A stretch of 64,000 nucleotides of DNA, from NCBI RefSeq assembly GCF_000223985.1, contig NZ_AFWV01000003.1, positions 310,001 through 374,000 of the forward strand, read 5' to 3'. This document shows, piece by piece, positions 28,618-37,273 of this stretch (within the stretch, counting starts at the first letter, position 1; each line of letters starts with the position of its first letter). Under the pieces are notes generated by a model. The model did no database searches. It was not told the origin of the DNA and was given only the letters and a program-made list of their open reading frames with translations. The position numbers and the translations under genes are program-made. The DNA comes from Thiocapsa marina 5811. GTDB lineage: Bacteria > Pseudomonadota > Gammaproteobacteria > Chromatiales > Chromatiaceae.

Positions 28618-29613
28618 ATGACGCAAGCCACGCCGGACGTCCCGCGGCCCGCCGCGTCGGGTCCGATACGCATCCAACGCCGAATCCGGGTCGAGCCGCA
28701 GCTCGCGGCGCGCCGGCTCGATCAGGTGTTGGCGGCCTTGATCCCGGAGCTCTCGCGCAGCCGGCTGCAGCTTTGGATCGAATCCGGCCAGGTTCGCGTC
28801 GACGGGGTGGCGCGGCGCTCGCGCGACAAGGTCTGGGGTGGCGAGCTGATCGAGCTCGACGCGCCGATCGAGCCGGTCGGCGATTGTCTCCCGGAGGCGA
28901 TCCCGCTGAATCCGGTCTTCGAGGACGAGCAGATCCTCGTGCTCGATAAACCGGCCGGCTTGGTGGTGCATCCGGCGGCCGGGCATCGCGACGGGACCTT
29001 GCAGAACGCGTTGCTCAATCATGCGCCGGAGCTGGCGCGCGTGCCGCGGGCCGGCATCGTGCACCGCTTGGACAAGGACACGACCGGACTTCTCGTGGTG
29101 GCCAAGACGCTCGAGGCGCATCGCTCCTTGGTCGAGCAGCTCCAGGCTCGGCAGGTCCACCGCGAATATCGTGCCCTGGTCATCGGCGAGGTGGTCGCCG
29201 GCGGGCGGATCGAGGCACCGGTCGGACGTCATCCGACACAGCGTACCCGCATGGCGGTGGTCGCAGGCGGGCGGCCGGCGATCACCCGCTACCGGGTCTT
29301 GGAGCGATTCGTCGGCCACAGCCTGCTGGCCGTCGAGCTCGAAACCGGCCGGACGCACCAGATTCGCGTGCACATGGCCCATACGCAGCATCCGCTCGTC
29401 GGCGATCGTGCCTATGGCGGTCGCCCGCGGCCGCCCAAGGGTGCATCCGCCGGTCTTGTCGAGGCGCTCCAGGGTTTCCCGCGTCAGGCGCTGCACGCCT
29501 TGCGCCTGGGCTTGGAGCATCCGACGCTCGGGACGGCGATGAGCTGGGAGATCCCGTTGCCGGCCGATCTCGCCGAGTTGCTGGAGCGGTTTCGGGGCGA
29601 GGCGCGCGCGTGA
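28618..29613 (+). CDS. rluD: 23S rRNA pseudouridine synthase RluD
   Basis: RluD modifies helix 69 of 23S rRNA (positions 1911, 1915 and 1917 in E. coli). 331 residues: an N-terminal S4 RNA-binding domain (ARRLDQVLAALIPELSRSRLQLWIESGQVRVDG) and the RluA catalytic domain with the active Asp in HRLDKDTTGLLVVAKT. TGRTHQIRVHMAHTQHPLVGD follows. The stop overlaps the start of pgeF by four bases (GTGA). Confidence 0.94.
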   Translation: MTQATPDVPRPAASGPIRIQRRIRVEPQLAARRLDQVLAALIPELSRSRLQLWIESGQVRVDGVARRSRDKVWGGELIELDAPIEPVGDCLPEAIPLNPVFEDEQILVLDKPAGLVVHPAAGHRDGTLQNALLNHAPELARVPRAGIVHRLDKDTTGLLVVAKTLEAHRSLVEQLQARQVHREYRALVIGEVVAGGRIEAPVGRHPTQRTRMAVVAGGRPAITRYRVLERFVGHSLLAVELETGRTHQIRVHMAHTQHPLVGDRAYGGRPRPPKGASAGLVEALQGFPRQALHALRLGLEHPTLGTAMSWEIPLPADLAELLERFRGEARA

Positions 29614-30488
29614 ACCCGCTCTCGCCCGAGCCGCTCGAACCCGAGAGGATCTTGCCCGAACGGGGTATGCCGGAGATGATCGAGCCTGACTGGCCCGCGC
29701 CGGACCGCGTCAAGGCCTATTCAACGACGCGCGAGGGCGGTGTCGGAACCGGTGACTATGCGAGCTTCAACCTGGCGGATCATGTCGGGGACGCGCCCGA
29801 ACGGGTTGCCCGGAATCGCGCCATCCTGCGAGACCACCTAGGGCTTCCGAGCGAGCCGTTGTGGCTCCGACAGGTGCATGGTTGCCGGCTCGCGGGCGCG
29901 GATGCGGCCGTCGCGAGCGATGCGCGCGATCTCGGAGGCTGCGAGGCCGACGGGGCCGTGACCGGCGAGGCCGGTGCGGTCTGCGTCGTCATGACGGCCG
30001 ATTGTCTGCCGGTCCTCATGTGCGACGACCAGGGAACCCGCGTGGCGGCCGTGCACGCCGGCTGGCGCGGTCTGGCCGACGGCATCCTGGAGCGGGCGAT
30101 CGCGGCGATGGTGTCTTCGTCCGTGCGGAGTGCGTCGGAGCGCATCCCGCCGGAGCGACTCCTGGTCTGGCTCGGTCCGGCGATCGGTCCGGATGCCTTC
30201 GAGGTCGGTCCCGAGGTGCGCGAGCGATTTCTGGAAGCGGATCCGGGGGCGATCGGTGCGTTCCGCGCGTCGCGCGACGGGCGGTTTCTGGCCGACCTTG
30301 CCGGTCTGGCGCGGCGTCGGCTTGCAAGGCTCGGGGTGACAGGGGTCTATGGAGGCGGTTACTGTACCCATTCGGATCCACGACATTTTTTTTCGTATCG
30401 GCGCGACGGCGTCACCGGGCGGATGGCGAGCCTGATCTGGCTCGACGGCGACGGCGCAGCCGCTGCGGGAGACACACAAGATGCCTGA
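29610..30488 (+). CDS. pgeF: Polyphenol oxidase / purine nucleoside phosphorylase-like (YfiH/PgeF family)
   Basis: 292 residues with the family's zinc ligands in LRQVHG, MTADCLPVLM and VHAGWRGL, and the GPAIGPDAFEVG and HFFSYRRDGVTGRMAS blocks. Members cleave purine nucleosides, and E. coli YfiH/PgeF also edits peptidoglycan precursors. The GTG start overlaps the rluD stop; the N terminus carries ~20 extra Pro/Glu-rich residues. Its last eight bases overlap the next gene. Confidence 0.92.
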   Translation: MNPLSPEPLEPERILPERGMPEMIEPDWPAPDRVKAYSTTREGGVGTGDYASFNLADHVGDAPERVARNRAILRDHLGLPSEPLWLRQVHGCRLAGADAAVASDARDLGGCEADGAVTGEAGAVCVVMTADCLPVLMCDDQGTRVAAVHAGWRGLADGILERAIAAMVSSSVRSASERIPPERLLVWLGPAIGPDAFEVGPEVRERFLEADPGAIGAFRASRDGRFLADLAGLARRRLARLGVTGVYGGGYCTHSDPRHFFSYRRDGVTGRMASLIWLDGDGAAAAGDTQDA

Positions 30489-31002
30489 TTGGAACATGCT
30501 GACATTGGTCGGAGCCGACCGCCCGGGGATCGTCTCGCGTGTGACGCGCGCACTCTATACCTGCGGGTGCAACCTCGGCGAGGCGTCCATGATCCGCCTC
30601 GGCGGCAACTTCACCATCATGCTGATGGTGAGCGGCGAGCGCCCCTGCGAGGAGCTCATGGCTGCCGTGCGCCCGGTGGCCGAGGAGCTCGGTCTGCGCG
30701 TTCACCTGGATCCGGTGCCGGGCGGTCTGCATCGGCACCTGGTTCCGAATCTCCAAGTTCGGGTTTTCGGGGCCGATCGTGCGGGCATCGTTGCCGATGT
30801 GACGGAGATTCTCGCCGATCACGGGTTCAATATCCTGGAGCTGGAGTCCGATGTCGCCGGCGATGCGCAACATCCCGTCTACATCATGAATATCCAAGGT
30901 TACTGCGAACGCACCATCGAAGAGGTGGAGGCTGCGCTGTCGGCATTGAGCACCCGAGGCGTTTCCGTCGATGTAGCCCCCGTCGACGTGCTGATCGGCT
31001 GA
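30481..31002 (+). CDS. Double ACT-domain protein, GcvR-like
   Basis: 173 residues with two ACT domains: LTLVGADRPGIVSRVTRALYTCGCNLGEASM (~7-75) and VRVFGADRAGIVADVTEILADHGFNILELES (~92-165). This layout is that of the glycine cleavage repressor GcvR, which binds glycine and restrains GcvA. No gcv gene is nearby, so it may bind another amino acid. It overlaps pgeF by eight bases and is followed by def after three bases, so the run rluD-pgeF-this-def looks like one operon. Confidence 0.82.
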   Translation: MPDWNMLTLVGADRPGIVSRVTRALYTCGCNLGEASMIRLGGNFTIMLMVSGERPCEELMAAVRPVAEELGLRVHLDPVPGGLHRHLVPNLQVRVFGADRAGIVADVTEILADHGFNILELESDVAGDAQHPVYIMNIQGYCERTIEEVEAALSALSTRGVSVDVAPVDVLIG

Positions 31003-31005
31003 GCC

Positions 31006-31509
31006 ATGGCGATCCTCGATATCCTCAGACTACCCGATCCGCGTCTGAAGCAGGTCTCCGAGCCGGTCGAGCACTTCGACGACAACCTGCGCGCTTTCGT
31101 GGCGGACCTCGAAGAAACCCGTCTGGCCGGTCCGGCCGCCGTCGGCATTGCCGCCCCGCAAGTCGGACGCTTTCAGCGCATCGTCATCGTCGATGTCTCG
31201 GGTCGTCCGAAGACCCCCAATCACGGCCATCTGATCCTGGTGAACCCCGAGATCGTCCATTGGGAGGGTTACGCGATCGGTCGCGAAGGTTGCCTCTCGG
31301 TCCCGGACTACACCGGCAACGTCATCCGTGCCACCGGCATCCGCTTGAAGGCGCAGGATCCCGACGGTCGGGAGCACGAATACGCGATGGAGGGATACGA
31401 GGCGCGCGCGGTTCAGCACGAGATGGACCACCTCGACGGCCTGCTGTTCGTCGATCGGGTCGTGAGTCGGCGCACCGATCTGTATCGGCGCAAGGTGTAC
31501 CAGACCTAA
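31006..31509 (+). CDS. def: Peptide deformylase
   Basis: Removes the N-formyl group from new proteins. 167 residues with the three motifs GIAAPQVG, EGCLSVP (metal Cys) and QHEMDHLDG (metal His pair and catalytic Glu). EGCLSVP and the length agree with bacterial type I/III enzymes. The usual partner fmt is absent. Its stop TAA (31507-31509) is the first three bases of an 84-bp element. Confidence 0.95.
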   Translation: MAILDILRLPDPRLKQVSEPVEHFDDNLRAFVADLEETRLAGPAAVGIAAPQVGRFQRIVIVDVSGRPKTPNHGHLILVNPEIVHWEGYAIGREGCLSVPDYTGNVIRATGIRLKAQDPDGREHEYAMEGYEARAVQHEMDHLDGLLFVDRVVSRRTDLYRRKVYQT

Positions 31510-31590
31510 ACCGCGTCCAGAGCGATATGGGGCGTTTTCATTGTGCGCTTGGCCTCGGAGATATCCTGGATCCCAGTGAGACGCGGTTTA
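31507..31590 (+). repeat. 84-bp element, type 1, at the def stop codon
   Basis: Starts TAAACCGCGTCCAGAGCGA and ends GACGCGGTTTA, 84 bp. The initial TAA is the def stop. After a 22-base AT-rich linker it is followed by an inverted type 2 element, making a composite from 31507 to 31700. Confidence 0.88.
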
Positions 31591-31612
31591 GAATTTAGTA
31601 TTTTTGAATATG

Positions 31613-31700
31613 TTAAACCGCGCAGCCTCAGACAGTCGCCGGAGCCGGCGCGGCCAAGCGACTCTGACATCTTACGATTACCCTAATGGGCGCGGTTTAA
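31613..31700 (-). repeat. 88-bp element, type 2, inverted
   Basis: TTAAACCGCG at one end and CGCGGTTTAA at the other. Read on the minus strand it follows the type 2 pattern: TTAAACCGCGCCC, then TTGGCCGCGCCGGCTCCGG, then the closing end. 88 bp, equal to the copy at 21005-21092. Confidence 0.82.
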
Positions 31701-31844
31701 GCGCACATGAAGAGAGGCGGTCGCGGACCCATATCTCCTGTTCGGGCAGTTGTCCGTTCCGCGTTGGATGCAGGTGTTCGCGGTACGGACCAGAAACCCC
31801 GTCCGACCAACGTTGTCTCTCTTCCAAGAGATGGATTACGAGAA

Positions 31845-33950
31845 ATGCCTATGAGATCGCGCCTGTCCCGCCTTGCCTTCTTCGTCGCGGCCGTCCTGGC
31901 GGCGACGCTTGTCGTTGCCGCTCCGCGTCAGGTTCCTTTATCGGAGCTGTTTCCGAGCCCCGCCCAGACCAAGTCGGCGGTCGTGATCAACAAGGTCTTG
32001 GAGCGCTTTCACTACAGGAAGGTCGATCTCGACCCGGCGTTTGCGCAAGACGTGCTCGACAACTACCTCGAGGCACTGGATCCGAGCCGTTCGTTCTTTC
32101 TGGCCCGCGACGTCGATCGCTTCAAAGGCGGTGCCAAACGCCTGGATGAAGGGCTGCGTCGCGGCGAGCTCGACCTCGCCTTCGACGTCTTTCGGGTGTA
32201 TCGGATGCGGGTCGACGAGCGGGTCATCTACGCCGAGAGTCTTCTGAAGGGGCCGTTCGATTTCGATCGCGACGAGACCTACAGACTCGACTCGCCGGAT
32301 GCGGCGTGGGCCAAGGACAGCGCCGAGTTGGACGAGATCTGGCGCAGGCGCGTGAAGAACGACTTTCTGACCCTGCGTCTGGCTGACAAGACGGACGATG
32401 AGATTCGAGAACGGTTGAGCGAGCGGTATCAAGGGTTGGTTCGTCGCACCCATCAGTTCGACGGGAACGACGTCTTCCAGACGTTCATGAATGCCTACAC
32501 CCAGACGCTCGAGCCGCATACGAGCTACATGTCGCCCAGCACATCCGAGAACTTCGACATCAGCATGAAGCTCTCGCTCGAAGGGATCGGCGCGGTCCTG
32601 CGAGCGGACAACGAGTACACGGTGATCCAGAGCACGGTCCCCGGCGGTCCGGCCCGGGAGTCCGGTCAGGTCCAGACGGGCGATCGGATCGTCGGGGTTG
32701 CGCAAGGGCTCGACGGCGCGATCGAGGACGTCGTGGGCTGGCGGCTCCAAGACGTCGTGGACAAGATCCGCGGACCCAAAGGATCGGTCGTCAGGCTGCA
32801 GCTGCTGCCGAAATCCGCCGCAACCAACGGCGGCGTCCGCGAGGTCGCGATCGTCCGCAACGAGATCAAGCTCGAGGATCAGGCTGCGAAGGCCCAGGTC
32901 CTGGACCAGCTCGACAACGCACCGGGGATGCGGATCGGCGTGATCGAGATCCCGGCTTTTTACCGGGACTTCCAGGCCGAGGGCTCGGGCGATCGCGATT
33001 TCCGCAGTACGACGCGCGACGTGCGCCAGCTCCTCGACGAGCTGGTGCTGAAAGGCGTCGACGGTATCGTGATCGACCTGCGCGGCAACGGCGGCGGCTC
33101 GTTGGCCGAGGCGACCTCGCTGACCGGTCTCTTCATCGATACAGGCCCGGTCGTTCAGGTGAAGGATGCCTTCGGCAAGATCGAGGTCGAGACCGATCCC
33201 GAGCCGGGCCTTGCCTACCGCGGGCCTCTGGCCGTGCTGGTCGACCGCGACAGCGCCTCTGCCTCCGAGATCTTCGCCGGAGCTATTCAGGACTACGGGC
33301 GCGGTCTGGTGATCGGCGAGCCCACCTTCGGCAAGGGCACCGTGCAGACCCTGATCGATCTGAATCGCTACGTCCCGGGCGAGCAGAACAACCTCGGGCG
33401 CCTGCGTCTGACGATGGCCGAGTTCTTCCGCATCAGCGGCGGGAGCACACAGCTGCGCGGCGTCGAGCCGGATATTCGCTTCCCGACCGCGGAGCTCATG
33501 GCCGAGCACGGCGAGCGATCCCTCGACAACGCCTTGCCTTGGACCCGAATTCGGCCGGCCGAGTACAAAAAGGCGGGTTCCGTCAGCGTCGATCTCCTCG
33601 CCCTGCAGTCGGCCGAGCGCGTGTCCAAAGATCCCGGTTTCACGATGCTGGTCGAGCGCAGCAAGCTGCTGCGCGATGTCGAGGCCCAAACCCATGTCTC
33701 GCTCCAAGAGAAGGCGCGTCGCGAGGAGGACAAGCGGCGCGGGAGCGTCTTCAAGGAGCAGCAGGACTCGTATCTGCGCGCGCGCGGGATCGCTCCGGTC
33801 GACGAGGACGACGAACAGGTCGACGAGGATCTACTCGACGCCCAACGCGAGGCCATTGCGCGCATCCAGGTGGAAGAGGCCGCCCGTATCCTCGCCGATG
33901 CCGTGTTGCTCGACCGCACGGAACGGCCGCGTGCCGTGATGCGTGACTGA
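31845..33950 (+). CDS. prc: Carboxy-terminal (tail-specific) protease Prc, S41 family
   Basis: Periplasmic protease of 701 residues (E. coli Prc 682). Signal peptide LSRLAFFVAAVLAATLVVAA, N-terminal helical region, PDZ domain (~240-320: LEGIGAVLRADNEYTVIQSTVPGGPARESGQVQTGDRIVGV), then the S41 core with catalytic Ser in RDSASASEIFAGAI and Lys in TFGKGTVQ. A C-terminal charged domain completes it. It trims lipoproteins and penicillin-binding proteins in relatives. Start ATG 31845 leads straight into the signal peptide; no strong ribosome site is visible. Its stop TGA is the first three bases of an element. Confidence 0.93.
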   Translation: MPMRSRLSRLAFFVAAVLAATLVVAAPRQVPLSELFPSPAQTKSAVVINKVLERFHYRKVDLDPAFAQDVLDNYLEALDPSRSFFLARDVDRFKGGAKRLDEGLRRGELDLAFDVFRVYRMRVDERVIYAESLLKGPFDFDRDETYRLDSPDAAWAKDSAELDEIWRRRVKNDFLTLRLADKTDDEIRERLSERYQGLVRRTHQFDGNDVFQTFMNAYTQTLEPHTSYMSPSTSENFDISMKLSLEGIGAVLRADNEYTVIQSTVPGGPARESGQVQTGDRIVGVAQGLDGAIEDVVGWRLQDVVDKIRGPKGSVVRLQLLPKSAATNGGVREVAIVRNEIKLEDQAAKAQVLDQLDNAPGMRIGVIEIPAFYRDFQAEGSGDRDFRSTTRDVRQLLDELVLKGVDGIVIDLRGNGGGSLAEATSLTGLFIDTGPVVQVKDAFGKIEVETDPEPGLAYRGPLAVLVDRDSASASEIFAGAIQDYGRGLVIGEPTFGKGTVQTLIDLNRYVPGEQNNLGRLRLTMAEFFRISGGSTQLRGVEPDIRFPTAELMAEHGERSLDNALPWTRIRPAEYKKAGSVSVDLLALQSAERVSKDPGFTMLVERSKLLRDVEAQTHVSLQEKARREEDKRRGSVFKEQQDSYLRARGIAPVDEDDEQVDEDLLDAQREAIARIQVEEAARILADAVLLDRTERPRAVMRD

Positions 33951-34033
33951 ATCGCGTCACTCGACGACATGCCCTGGTTTCGCGCTGAATCGACGTTGTA
34001 TGGATTCATGCGCGGTGCAGCGGACGCGATTCA
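33948..34033 (+). repeat. Type 1 element variant at the prc stop codon (86 bp)
   Basis: Ends TGAATCGCGTC and GACGCGATTCA are perfect inverted repeats of 11 bp. The initial TGA is the prc stop. The inner GACGACATGC resembles the GAGCGACATGC of the copy at 14411. Confidence 0.8.
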
Positions 34034-34152
34034 GGTGTTCGGATCTCGAAGATTTTCGCCCGGATGGCGCACGGGAGCGCTTCCGCATCCCGCGGCGGTG
34101 GATGAGCCGGTTGTCGGCTATCGCCCGGGCGGGGCGCAGCGTACTGCCGATC

Positions 34153-34245
34153 TTAAACCGCGCCCGGTCCGGTATGCGTCGTCTGTTCTGTTGGATTGGC
34201 TTGGCCGCGTCGGCTTCGATAACTGTCGGAGCCGGCGCAGTCTAA
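34153..34245 (+). repeat. Type 2 element (93 bp)
   Basis: Starts TTAAACCGCGCCCGGTCCGG and shares GTATGCGTCGT with the copy at 21005-21092. It contains the GCGTCGGCTTCG/GTCGGAGCCGGCGC stem and ends in a worn GCAGTCTAA. With the following AT linker and inverted type 1 copy it forms a composite (34153-34350). Confidence 0.82.
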
Positions 34246-34266
34246 GGTATTCAATACTATTGATTT

Positions 34267-34350
34267 TAAACAGCGTCTCCGCAAAGGTCGGGAGAATCCT
34301 TGAGCCCGATACAACATGAAAACGGCGCATTTCACTCTGGACGCGGTTTA
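34267..34350 (-). repeat. 84-bp element, type 1, inverted, upstream of gshA
   Basis: Read on the minus strand it begins TAAACCGCGTCCAGAGTGA and ends GACGCTGTTTA, 84 bp, closely matching 14411-14494. Its last bases contribute to the TAAGGA ribosome site of gshA. Confidence 0.86.
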
Positions 34351-34361
34351 AGGACCAGTCA

Positions 34362-36002
34362 TTGAATCAGTCTCGAAAGGATCTTCAAACGCGGATCGAG
34401 CGTCTGCGTTCCGCCGGCGCATCCGAGCGGCTCCGCGGCAATCGCATCGGCCTGGAAAAGGAGGGACTACGCGCCTCGGCGGCGGGCCATCTAGCTCTCT
34501 CGCCGCACCCGCGAGCGCTCGGCTCGGCCTTGACCCATCCCTACATCACGACCGATTTCTCCGAGGCACTGCTTGAGCTCATCACGCCTCCGGCCTCCAG
34601 CGTCGAGGAGGTGCTGGGATTCCTCGCCGACCTCCATGCCTACGTCTACCGCTATCTCGGTGACGAGCTGATCTGGGCGACCAGTATGCCCTGCGTCCTC
34701 GAGGGCGGTGCGGGTATCCCGCTGGCGCAATACGGGACGTCGAACGCCGCGACCATGAAGACGGTCTATCGGCGTGGGCTGGGCAACCGATACGGTCGCA
34801 CCATGCAGGTGATCGCGGGTCTGCATTTCAACTTTTCGTTTTCCGACGATTTCTTCGATCTGTACCAGGCGACTCAGGGTGTGAAGGGCGATGACGTGGC
34901 CTTTCGCTCGGAGGTCCAGATGGGAATGGTCCGGAACCTGCAGCGCGTCGGCTGGATCGTGCCCTACCTCTTCGGAGCATCGCCTGCGGTCTGTGCCAGC
35001 TTCGTCCAGGGGCGCGAGACCGATCTGCAGATCTTCGATCCCCACACGCTCTATTACCCTTATGCGACCTCGCTGCGCATGGGCGACATCGGGTATCAGA
35101 ATCAACAGGAACAAGGCACCGGGATGAAGGCAAGCTACGACAGCCTCGATTCCTATGTGCGCAGCCTGACCTGGGCGATCGAGACCCCTTGTCCGCAGTA
35201 CGAGAAGATCGGCGTGAAGGTCGGCGATCGTTACGAGCAGCTCAATGCCAACGTCCTGCAGATCGAGAATGAGTATTACAGCACGGTGCGTCCCAAGCAG
35301 GTCACGGAGTGGATGGAGCGCCCGACGCTGGCGCTGCGCCGTCGCGGCATTCGCTATGTGGAGCTGCGCTCTCCCGACATCAGCATCTTCGAGCCGGCCG
35401 GGATCACGGCCGAGCAGATTCGTGTGCTCGAAACCCTGATGCTCTATTGCCTGGTCCTGGACAGCCCGCGTATCGGGGCGCGGGAGCGCCGCGAGATCGA
35501 CGAGAATCAGGTCCTCGTTGCCCATCGGGGACGTGAGCCCGGGCTTGGACTCTCGCGTCAACGCACGGCGGTGTCCTTGCGGGTCTGGGCGAGCGAGATC
35601 CTGGACGATATGGTCGCTGTCGCGGAGCTCCTCGACGGGGCGTCGAATGGTCCACATGTGCAGAGCGTCGAGCAGCAGCGCGAAAAGGTCATCGATCCTC
35701 ACGCGACCCCGTCGGCCCGTATCCTCGAGACGATGCGCGAGCGTGGTGAAAGCTTCTTCGCTTTCGCTCGGCGACTCACGCAGGACCATCGAGAGACATT
35801 CAGGCACCACAGTCTTGATCCGGAGCGCGAAGCACTCTTCGAGCGGCTTTCACGCGAGTCGATCGCGCAGCAGCAGGCGATCGAGGCCGCCGACGATTGC
35901 GGGTTCGACGCGTTTCTTGCGGACTATTTCAACCAGGGCCGAGCGACCGATATCGGTCTGGATTTGGCTGTCGATCGCGCCGAGATTCGGGCGCAGGTCT
36001 AA
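34362..36002 (+). CDS. gshA: Glutamate-cysteine ligase (gamma-GCS, proteobacterial type)
   Basis: First enzyme of glutathione synthesis. 546 residues with the family start GNRIGLEKEGLR, the substrate region YITTDFSEALLELITPP, and the core TMQVIAGLHFNFSFSD, YEQLNANVLQIENEYYSTVRPK and RGIRYVELRSPDISIFEP. Start is TTG 34362, seven bases after TAAGGA at the edge of the inverted 84-bp element. The stop TAA (36000-36002) is the first codon of another element. It lies alone on the plus strand between repeats. Confidence 0.94.
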   Translation: MNQSRKDLQTRIERLRSAGASERLRGNRIGLEKEGLRASAAGHLALSPHPRALGSALTHPYITTDFSEALLELITPPASSVEEVLGFLADLHAYVYRYLGDELIWATSMPCVLEGGAGIPLAQYGTSNAATMKTVYRRGLGNRYGRTMQVIAGLHFNFSFSDDFFDLYQATQGVKGDDVAFRSEVQMGMVRNLQRVGWIVPYLFGASPAVCASFVQGRETDLQIFDPHTLYYPYATSLRMGDIGYQNQQEQGTGMKASYDSLDSYVRSLTWAIETPCPQYEKIGVKVGDRYEQLNANVLQIENEYYSTVRPKQVTEWMERPTLALRRRGIRYVELRSPDISIFEPAGITAEQIRVLETLMLYCLVLDSPRIGARERREIDENQVLVAHRGREPGLGLSRQRTAVSLRVWASEILDDMVAVAELLDGASNGPHVQSVEQQREKVIDPHATPSARILETMRERGESFFAFARRLTQDHRETFRHHSLDPEREALFERLSRESIAQQQAIEAADDCGFDAFLADYFNQGRATDIGLDLAVDRAEIRAQV

Positions 36003-36050
36003 ACCGCGTCGGCTCTGGACCGTCGTCGGAGCTGGCGCGGCCTAGCCAAT
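36000..36050 (-). repeat. Partial type 2 element at the gshA stop codon
   Basis: TAAACCGCGTCGGCTC... then GTCGGAGCTGGCGCGGCCTA and GCCAATCCA: the reverse of the type 2 segment TGGATTGGCTTGGCCGCG seen near 34190. The far end is not recognisable. The first TAA is the gshA stop. Confidence 0.7.
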
Positions 36051-36145
36051 CCAGTTGGGATGTCGATTCCCGGAAATCGCCTAACATCGATCGAGCCAGA
36101 GCCAGAGTGCGTTGCGCTCCGCTCGTGAGCGCGTTCATCGAAACG

Positions 36146-36173
36146 ACAAAGACCCCGTTGCCGGGGTCTTTGT
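36146..36173. terminator. Bidirectional intrinsic terminator
   Basis: ACAAAGACCCCG and CGGGGTCTTTGT form a perfect 12-bp stem with loop TTGC, flanked by A- and T-rich arms, between the convergent gshA and Met-Pro repeat genes. Confidence 0.8.
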
Positions 36174-36189
36174 ATCGTGCGAAACCGGT

Positions 36190-36215
36190 GTCCCGGAGGC
36201 GATCGCCTCCGGGAC
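36190..36215 (-). terminator. 26-bp perfect palindrome after the Met-Pro repeat gene
   Basis: GTCCCGGAGGCGA / TCGCCTCCGGGAC, eight bases beyond the stop of the minus-strand gene. It is GC-rich without a T-run and may stabilise the mRNA end before the terminator at 36146. Confidence 0.6.
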
Positions 36216-36222
36216 CTGGCCT

Positions 36223-36918
36223 TTACTGTGCAGGTGCGGCGGCTTGCTGCTCGGTGCCTTGGGTCTGCGTCGGCGCGCAGTCCTGGCTCCCCATATTGCT
36301 CGGGCGCATGTGCGGCGCATAGGCTGCCATATGGGTGCGTTCCATGGCGCGCGGGTGCTCGGCTCGACGCTGCTCGCTCTCCGCCTTGAAGGCGGCACGG
36401 CGCTCCTGAATCTCCTGCTGAACCTTGGCGCGGTGAGCATCCATCTCATCCATGCGTGTCTTCACGAATTCAGGCATGGCCGGAATCTGGCCGAACTCAG
36501 GCATGGCCGGCATCTCAGGCATGGCCGGAATCTGGCCGAACTCAGGCATGGCCGGCATCTCGGGCATGGCCGGGATCTGACCGAACTCAGGCATGGCCGG
36601 CATCTCGGGCATCGCGGGGTACTGGGCGAATTCCGGTACCGGCGGCATCTGCGGGAAGCCGGCTTCGATGCCGGAAGGCATCCGAGCGAAATCGGCTGCG
36701 CGCTGCTCCATCATCTGCCGATGGGCCTCCATCGCCTGCTCGATGGCCTTGTTCTGCTGCTCGACCATCGCCTCATGCCGAGCGGATATGGCCTGCATCT
36801 GCTGCTCGGCCATCTCGGGCGTCATGATCGGCGCGACGGGAGCGTTGCACCAGGCACCGGCTGAGGATGCGGCGGCGGCAAGGGCGATGAGCGAGGCTGC
36901 TTGGACGAGCTTGGACAT
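36223..36918 (-). CDS. Exported Met-Pro-rich tandem-repeat protein; possible sulfur-globule protein
   Basis: 231 residues from ATG 36918, after AAGGTG. A signal peptide (KLVQAASLIALAAAASSAGA) is followed by a Gln/Met/Glu-rich helix that looks coiled-coil, then about 3.5 copies of a 15-residue unit PAMPEMPAMPEFGQI (DNA ~36470-36630, 45-bp units), then a second charged helix and a Pro/Gln tail. Low-complexity exported proteins with long helices coat the periplasmic sulfur globules of Chromatiaceae, so an Sgp-like structural role is possible, but this is inference. A strong promoter-like site lies 260 bases upstream, and two stem-loops follow the stop. Confidence 0.7.
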   Translation of the reverse strand: MSKLVQAASLIALAAAASSAGAWCNAPVAPIMTPEMAEQQMQAISARHEAMVEQQNKAIEQAMEAHRQMMEQRAADFARMPSGIEAGFPQMPPVPEFAQYPAMPEMPAMPEFGQIPAMPEMPAMPEFGQIPAMPEMPAMPEFGQIPAMPEFVKTRMDEMDAHRAKVQQEIQERRAAFKAESEQRRAEHPRAMERTHMAAYAPHMRPSNMGSQDCAPTQTQGTEQQAAAPAQ

Positions 36919-37177
36919 GGAACACACCTTTTTTATTGGAATCCGATGGGTTTTGAATATCTTGCGAGTCTTTCCCGCCTCTCGGGGAGCCGTTTGGGCT
37001 CGAAGCAACGGTGGAGCGAGACTCACGGGCCTTGATCAAGGACAGTCGAGGCAACAGCGTCGGGATCGCACCCCGTCCATGGGCGTCATGGCATCCGGAT
37101 CCCGTGCCATGAAGCGGGTGTCGGCAGCAAACTGATTATTGTCGTTGCTCTTCGACCGCCGTCTTGATTAGGGCATC

Positions 37178-37205
37178 AGTATATAAGAATTCGCTAACAT
37201 ATCAA
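37178..37205 (-). promoter_or_regulatory. Sigma70-like promoter candidate for the Met-Pro repeat gene
   Basis: On the minus strand TTGATA and TATACT are separated by 16 bases (each 5 of 6 consensus positions) in an AT-rich region. It would give a leader of about 250 bases. Confidence 0.5.
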
Positions 37206-37273
37206 CCCAAAGTTGCACCCGCGACGAACGGCTGCCGTCACCGCAACTTAACCCGATGATTTTATTATTTTCC

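Noticed and set aside
31938-33707. Minus-strand frame of ~590 codons opposite prc
   Set aside because: Antisense shadow of the S41 protease gene.
36470-36630. 45-bp direct repeats as a CRISPR array
   Set aside because: The units are contiguous, in frame and code for the PAMPEM/PAMPEFGQI repeat; there are no unique spacers.
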